64,000 nt of DNA from positions 1 through 64,000 of the forward strand of contig CANRAZ010000001.1 of assembly GCA_947628705.1 (NCBI GenBank), read 5' to 3'. The notes beneath the pieces are model-generated. The model made no database searches, had not been told where the DNA came from, and was given only the letters and a program-made list of their open reading frames with translations. Below, piece after piece: positions 60,700 to 64,000 of the stretch. The first letter of the stretch is position 1. Each line of letters opens with the position of its first letter. This stretch comes from an uncultured Lachnospiraceae bacterium (lineage in GTDB: Bacteria; Bacillota; Clostridia; Lachnospirales; Lachnospiraceae). A program made the position numbers and the translations under genes.

Positions 60700-62094
60700 T
60701 TAAACAGGATATGCCTTATTCTTTGTATCTGCGGCAGCCACGTCAACCTTCTTCTGCTGTGCCTGACGGTACTTAAAGAAATCCAAGGCAACCTGAGGGA
60801 AAAGCGCATAGGAAAGCACATCTTCCTCCTGCTGTATCCATTCCTTACATTCTTCTCTGAATTTCGGAAGCTGCGGCTCGATAAGATCCGCCGGCCTGCA
60901 GGTTATCGGCTTAACGTCGCCGATGCACTTTTTCTGGACCTCAGGATTGAAAGGCTTGATGGTCTGACCGAACTCGCCGGAAAGAATCTTCTTGGATTCC
61001 TTGGTAACCATCTTATAACGCTCTCCCTGAAGCACATTAAGGACTGCCTGTGTTCCGACAATCTGTGAGGAAGGAGTAACCAAAGGCGGTTCGCCGAAAT
61101 CCTTACGGACACGAGGAACCTCTTCAAGCACAGCCTCATACTTGTCTTCTGCATGAGCCTCTTTAAGCTGAGAAACAAGGTTGCTGAGCATGCCGCCCGG
61201 AACCTGATACATAAGAGTCTTTATGTTTACTCCAAGCACCTTCGGATTGAGAAGACCGTTTGCAAGAACCTCTTCTCTGTAAGGACGGAAGTAATCGGCA
61301 ATCTCAGAAAGAAGCTTCTGGTCGAGCCCTGTGTCATACTCCGTTCCCCTGAATGTTTCAACCATAACCTCTGTCGCAGGCTGAGAAGTTCCAAGAGCAA
61401 GAGGCGACATTGCACAGTCTATAATGTCACAGCCTGCCTCAACAGCCTTGAGATAAGTCATTGCGGCAACACCTGAGGTGTAATGCGTGTGAAGCTGAAT
61501 CGGAAGCGATGAGCCTTCCTTAAGAGCCTTAACAAGTCTGGTTGCCTCATAAGGAACAAGAAGGCCTGCCATATCCTTTATGCAGATCGAATCCGCACCC
61601 ATGTCTTCTATTTTTCTTGCGGTTTCCTTCCAGTAATCCAGCGTATAAGCGTCTCCAAGCGTGTACGAAAGGGCTATCTGAGCATGACCGTTTTCCTTTT
61701 TGCATGCCTTCACAGCCGTTTCAAGGTTTCTGAGGTCATTGAGACAGTCAAAAATTCTGATGATATCTATACCGTTTGCAATTGACTTCTGAACGAAATA
61801 CTCAACTACATCATCGGCATAATGGTTGTAGCCGAGTATATTCTGTCCTCTGAAAAGCATCTGAAGCTTTGAGTTTTTAAAGCCTGCTCTGAGCTTGCGG
61901 AGCCTTTCCCAAGGATCCTCCTTCAAAAATCTGAGACAGGCATCAAATGTTGCGCCGCCCCAGCACTCTACCGAGTGATAGCCTACCTTATCCATCTTCT
62001 CAACGATAGGAAGCATAAGCTCCGTAGGCATTCTGGTTGCAATTAAAGACTGATGTGCGTCACGAAGCACGGTCTCTGTTATTTTAACTCCCAT
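60700..62094 (-). CDS. oadA: Oxaloacetate decarboxylase alpha subunit (carboxyltransferase domain only)
   Basis: The carboxyltransferase that moves CO2 between oxaloacetate (or pyruvate) and biotin. Its 464 residues include LRDAHQSLIATRMPTELML at the start, the metal and substrate motif GGATFDACLRFL, and LHTHYTSGVAAMTYLKA. It ends without the biotin-attachment domain found at the C-terminus of many OadA proteins; that domain is encoded separately at the other end of the operon. AAGGAGGTAAACAAC precedes the ATG. The gene follows oadB by 23 bases. It cannot be distinguished by sequence alone from PycB of two-subunit pyruvate carboxylase, but the linked beta subunit favours decarboxylase. Confidence 0.93.
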   Translation of the reverse strand: MGVKITETVLRDAHQSLIATRMPTELMLPIVEKMDKVGYHSVECWGGATFDACLRFLKEDPWERLRKLRAGFKNSKLQMLFRGQNILGYNHYADDVVEYFVQKSIANGIDIIRIFDCLNDLRNLETAVKACKKENGHAQIALSYTLGDAYTLDYWKETARKIEDMGADSICIKDMAGLLVPYEATRLVKALKEGSSLPIQLHTHYTSGVAAMTYLKAVEAGCDIIDCAMSPLALGTSQPATEVMVETFRGTEYDTGLDQKLLSEIADYFRPYREEVLANGLLNPKVLGVNIKTLMYQVPGGMLSNLVSQLKEAHAEDKYEAVLEEVPRVRKDFGEPPLVTPSSQIVGTQAVLNVLQGERYKMVTKESKKILSGEFGQTIKPFNPEVQKKCIGDVKPITCRPADLIEPQLPKFREECKEWIQQEEDVLSYALFPQVALDFFKYRQAQQKKVDVAAADTKNKAYPV

Positions 62095-62117
62095 TGTTGT
62101 TTACCTCCTTAAATTAT

Positions 62118-63593
62118 TTATACTCCGAATACCGCCATGAACACGCCTGCCGCTACGGCTGTACCGATAACGCCCGCAACGTTAGGCCCCATGGCATGCA
62201 TAAGCAGGAAGTTCGTAGGATCCTCTTTGGCGCCGACCTTCTGTGAAACTCTTGCAGCCATCGGAACCGCCGAAACTCCCGCAGAACCGATAAGAGGATT
62301 TACCTTTCCGTGCGTTGCCTTGCACATTATCTTTCCGAAAATAACACCGCCGGCTGTACCGAAAGCAAAGGCAACAAGTCCGAGTAAAACAATCTTGATA
62401 GTTGTTACCTGAAGAAATGCCTCGGCGCTTGTCGATGCTCCTACAGATGTTCCAAGAAGGATAACAACGATGTACATCATTGCATTCGATGCGGTTTCCT
62501 GAAGCTGTCTTACAACGCCGCTCTCCCTGAAAAGGTTGCCAAGCATAAGGCAGCCGATTAGAGGAGCCGTGTCAGGAAGGATAAGCACTACGACAACAGT
62601 TACGATAATCGGAAAAAGAATCTTCTCAAGCTTGGTAACAGGCCTGAGCTGTTCCATCTTAATCGCTCTCTCCTTCTTTGTCGTGAGGAGCTTCATTATC
62701 GGAGGCTGTATAATCGGTACAAGCGACATGTAGGAATATGCCGCTACCGCAATAGGCCCCATAAGCGCAGTCTGCCCAAGCTTGCCTGCAAGGAAAATCG
62801 ACGTAGGTCCGTCAGCACCGCCGATAATTGAAACGGCTGCCGCCTGAGCGTCCGAGAAGCCAAACAGGATTGCAAGAATATATGCAGTAAAAATACCAAG
62901 CTGCGCAGCGGCTCCAAGAAGAAAGCTCTTAGGATTTGCAATAAGAGGACCGAAGTCTGTCATTGCGCCTACTCCCATGAAAATAAGGCAAGGGAGAATC
63001 GACCACTCGTCAAGCATAAAGAAATAATGGAGAAGCCCTCCGTTTGTATTGCTTACCTTGTGATAATTTGCACCTGAAACGGATATTCTTTCCACCATGC
63101 TGTCGTAGGATACGCTGTCCGGCTCAGCAACAATAATTACGGGATTTCCGTCAGCGTCCTTATACACATAGTACTCAAAAACCGAAGAGTCCTTAGCGTC
63201 TATTGAATTTTCCTTTACTTCGACCTCTGCACCCGTAAGGCTGTCCAAATACACCTTTTCATAATCTACTTCCTTCAACTCGCCGTCGATTTTATACTTC
63301 ATTACGCATTTCCCGGATTCGTCGAACGTAATAGAAGCAATCTGTGAGTCTATTGAGTCTCCGTTCTCATAGTAAGCATAGGTAGTGCTAGGCTCCGCCA
63401 TAATTGACGGATACATGTTGACCAAAAGCATACCGAATGCAATCGGAACCAAAAGCAGAGGCTCATAGCCCAACTTGATGGCAAGAAAAAGGAAGATAAA
63501 AGCTACAAGTATCATAACCCAGTTGCCCCAGTAAAGGGAAGCAAAACCGGAAGCTTTTGCAAGATACGATACTGTATCAATAATATAATCCAT
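62118..63593 (-). CDS. oadB: Sodium-translocating decarboxylase beta subunit OadB with a soluble insertion
   Basis: The membrane subunit that couples carboxybiotin decarboxylation to sodium export. The family motifs are MGVGAMTDFGPLIANPKSF and IIGGADGPTSIFLAGKL, and the final helices contain HAMGPNVAGVIGTAV. The protein has 491 residues against about 375-430 usual. The difference is an insertion of roughly 110-120 residues (about residues 66-185) between the first helices and the conserved GGLLHYF entry; it is hydrophilic, rich in Asp, Glu and Lys, and would sit outside or in the cytoplasm as a small domain. GGAGGTAAAATAAGA precedes the ATG. It lies between the biotin carrier and oadA. Confidence 0.92.
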   Translation of the reverse strand: MDYIIDTVSYLAKASGFASLYWGNWVMILVAFIFLFLAIKLGYEPLLLVPIAFGMLLVNMYPSIMAEPSTTYAYYENGDSIDSQIASITFDESGKCVMKYKIDGELKEVDYEKVYLDSLTGAEVEVKENSIDAKDSSVFEYYVYKDADGNPVIIVAEPDSVSYDSMVERISVSGANYHKVSNTNGGLLHYFFMLDEWSILPCLIFMGVGAMTDFGPLIANPKSFLLGAAAQLGIFTAYILAILFGFSDAQAAAVSIIGGADGPTSIFLAGKLGQTALMGPIAVAAYSYMSLVPIIQPPIMKLLTTKKERAIKMEQLRPVTKLEKILFPIIVTVVVVLILPDTAPLIGCLMLGNLFRESGVVRQLQETASNAMMYIVVILLGTSVGASTSAEAFLQVTTIKIVLLGLVAFAFGTAGGVIFGKIMCKATHGKVNPLIGSAGVSAVPMAARVSQKVGAKEDPTNFLLMHAMGPNVAGVIGTAVAAGVFMAVFGV

Positions 63594-63752
63594 TCTTATT
63601 TTACCTCCATCGGATAGTTATAATCTTACACCGTGTAACCGGCAGCCGTTAGCCGGCAGCCGTTAAGCGTTAATCGCATGCCCGCAGTCCTGATATTGCC
63701 GACTGCTTATCGGCGGCCGATAAAGCTGCGATTAAAATTCGCTGACTGACAG

Positions 63753-64000
63753 TCAGTTCATTGTTGCAAGGACTTCTCCTGCCTCAACGGACTGCCCCAC
63801 AGTTACATTAACAGATGCAAGAGTACCATCCTGAGGCGCCACAATCTCATTTTCCATCTTCATAGCTTCAAGGACAAGAATAACATCACCCTTCTTTACT
63901 GCTGCCCCTGCGGAAAGAACAGTCTTTAAAATCTTGCCCGGCATCGGAGCGTTTACCTTAACCGCTCCCTGTGCGCCGGCCGGAGCTGCCGCCTTTGGCG
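63753..64000 (-). CDS. Biotin carboxyl carrier protein (partial; start outside window)
   Basis: The C-terminal biotinyl domain of the decarboxylase carrier. The biotinylated lysine is in the family motif LVLEAMKMENEI. The track starts at an internal ATG (63944), but the frame stays open to the right edge with a Pro/Ala-rich run (AAAPAGAQGAVKVNAP) typical of the linker before a biotinyl domain, so the gene begins beyond 64000. The end shows SVEAGEVLATMN. It precedes oadB by 159 bases, giving the operon order carrier-oadB-oadA. The carrier would shuttle CO2 from OadA to OadB. Confidence 0.93.
   Translation of the reverse strand, partial: PKAAAPAGAQGAVKVNAPMPGKILKTVLSAGAAVKKGDVILVLEAMKMENEIVAPQDGTLASVNVTVGQSVEAGEVLATMN

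Overview
The window looks like a core chromosomal segment of an anaerobic, probably spore-forming Clostridia bacterium (Lachnospiraceae or a nearby family). This is inferred from gene content: a GerW-type sporulation protein, a SpoVB-like exporter, a zinc-type L28, a WYL regulator, RqcH, a biotin-dependent decarboxylase with a sodium-pump beta subunit, a single-chain SecDF, and strong AAGGAGG ribosome sites. Base composition is moderate, in the 40s % G+C by eye. I see no transposase, integrase, phage gene, CRISPR array, rRNA or tRNA.

Layout. 1-2.9 kb: polyamine importer potABC (minus; potC runs off the left edge). 3-8 kb: a D-2-hydroxyacid dehydrogenase, a CPBP membrane protease, luxS, a lipoprotein and two small uncharacterised genes. 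8-15 kb: aroA and leuS, a DedA protein, and the pyrimidine genes pyrF-pyrC. 15-17 kb: thiamine salvage, with a TPP riboswitch and thiT on plus facing thiN on minus. 17-21.3 kb: recJ and secDF. 21.4-28.3 kb: an orphan CpaE/ParA-like ATPase, a small membrane protein, a lipoprotein, a two-gene ABC importer without a binding protein, a WYL regulator tail-overlapping it, a membrane protein and a ZIP metal transporter. 28.5-32.3 kb: aconitase and NADP isocitrate dehydrogenase, which supply 2-oxoglutarate, behind a strong promoter and a terminator-like leader hairpin. 32.3-37 kb: a two-component system with a linked secreted protein, and an HtrA protease. 37.2-43.2 kb: two giant GT-C-like membrane proteins flanking a family 2 glycosyltransferase, probably a surface-glycan module. 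43.2-52.2 kb: recG, a FakA-like DAK2 protein with Asp23, rpmB, gerW, a DUF2953 protein, and a rhomboid-like protein with a helical partner. 52.3-58.2 kb: rqcH, a histidinol phosphatase, a cysteine desulfurase and a SpoVB-like flippase. 58.5-60.4 kb: a tandem pair of paralogous membrane-anchored proteins, one with an N-terminal zinc ribbon and 51-bp tandem repeats. 60.7-64 kb: oxaloacetate decarboxylase genes (biotin carrier, oadB, oadA).

Most of the window is ordinary housekeeping sequence. The best leads for something undescribed are the 58.5-60.4 kb paralogue pair, the DUF2298 protein fused to YD/Rhs-like repeats in the glycan module, the rhomboid-like protein without a visible catalytic serine, the OadB with a soluble insertion, and several leader elements (thiT, acn, rqcH, and the direct repeat before the response regulator). 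Start codons were moved from the ORF track wherever a Shine-Dalgarno sequence pointed to another codon. All family calls are by recognition only; no search was run.
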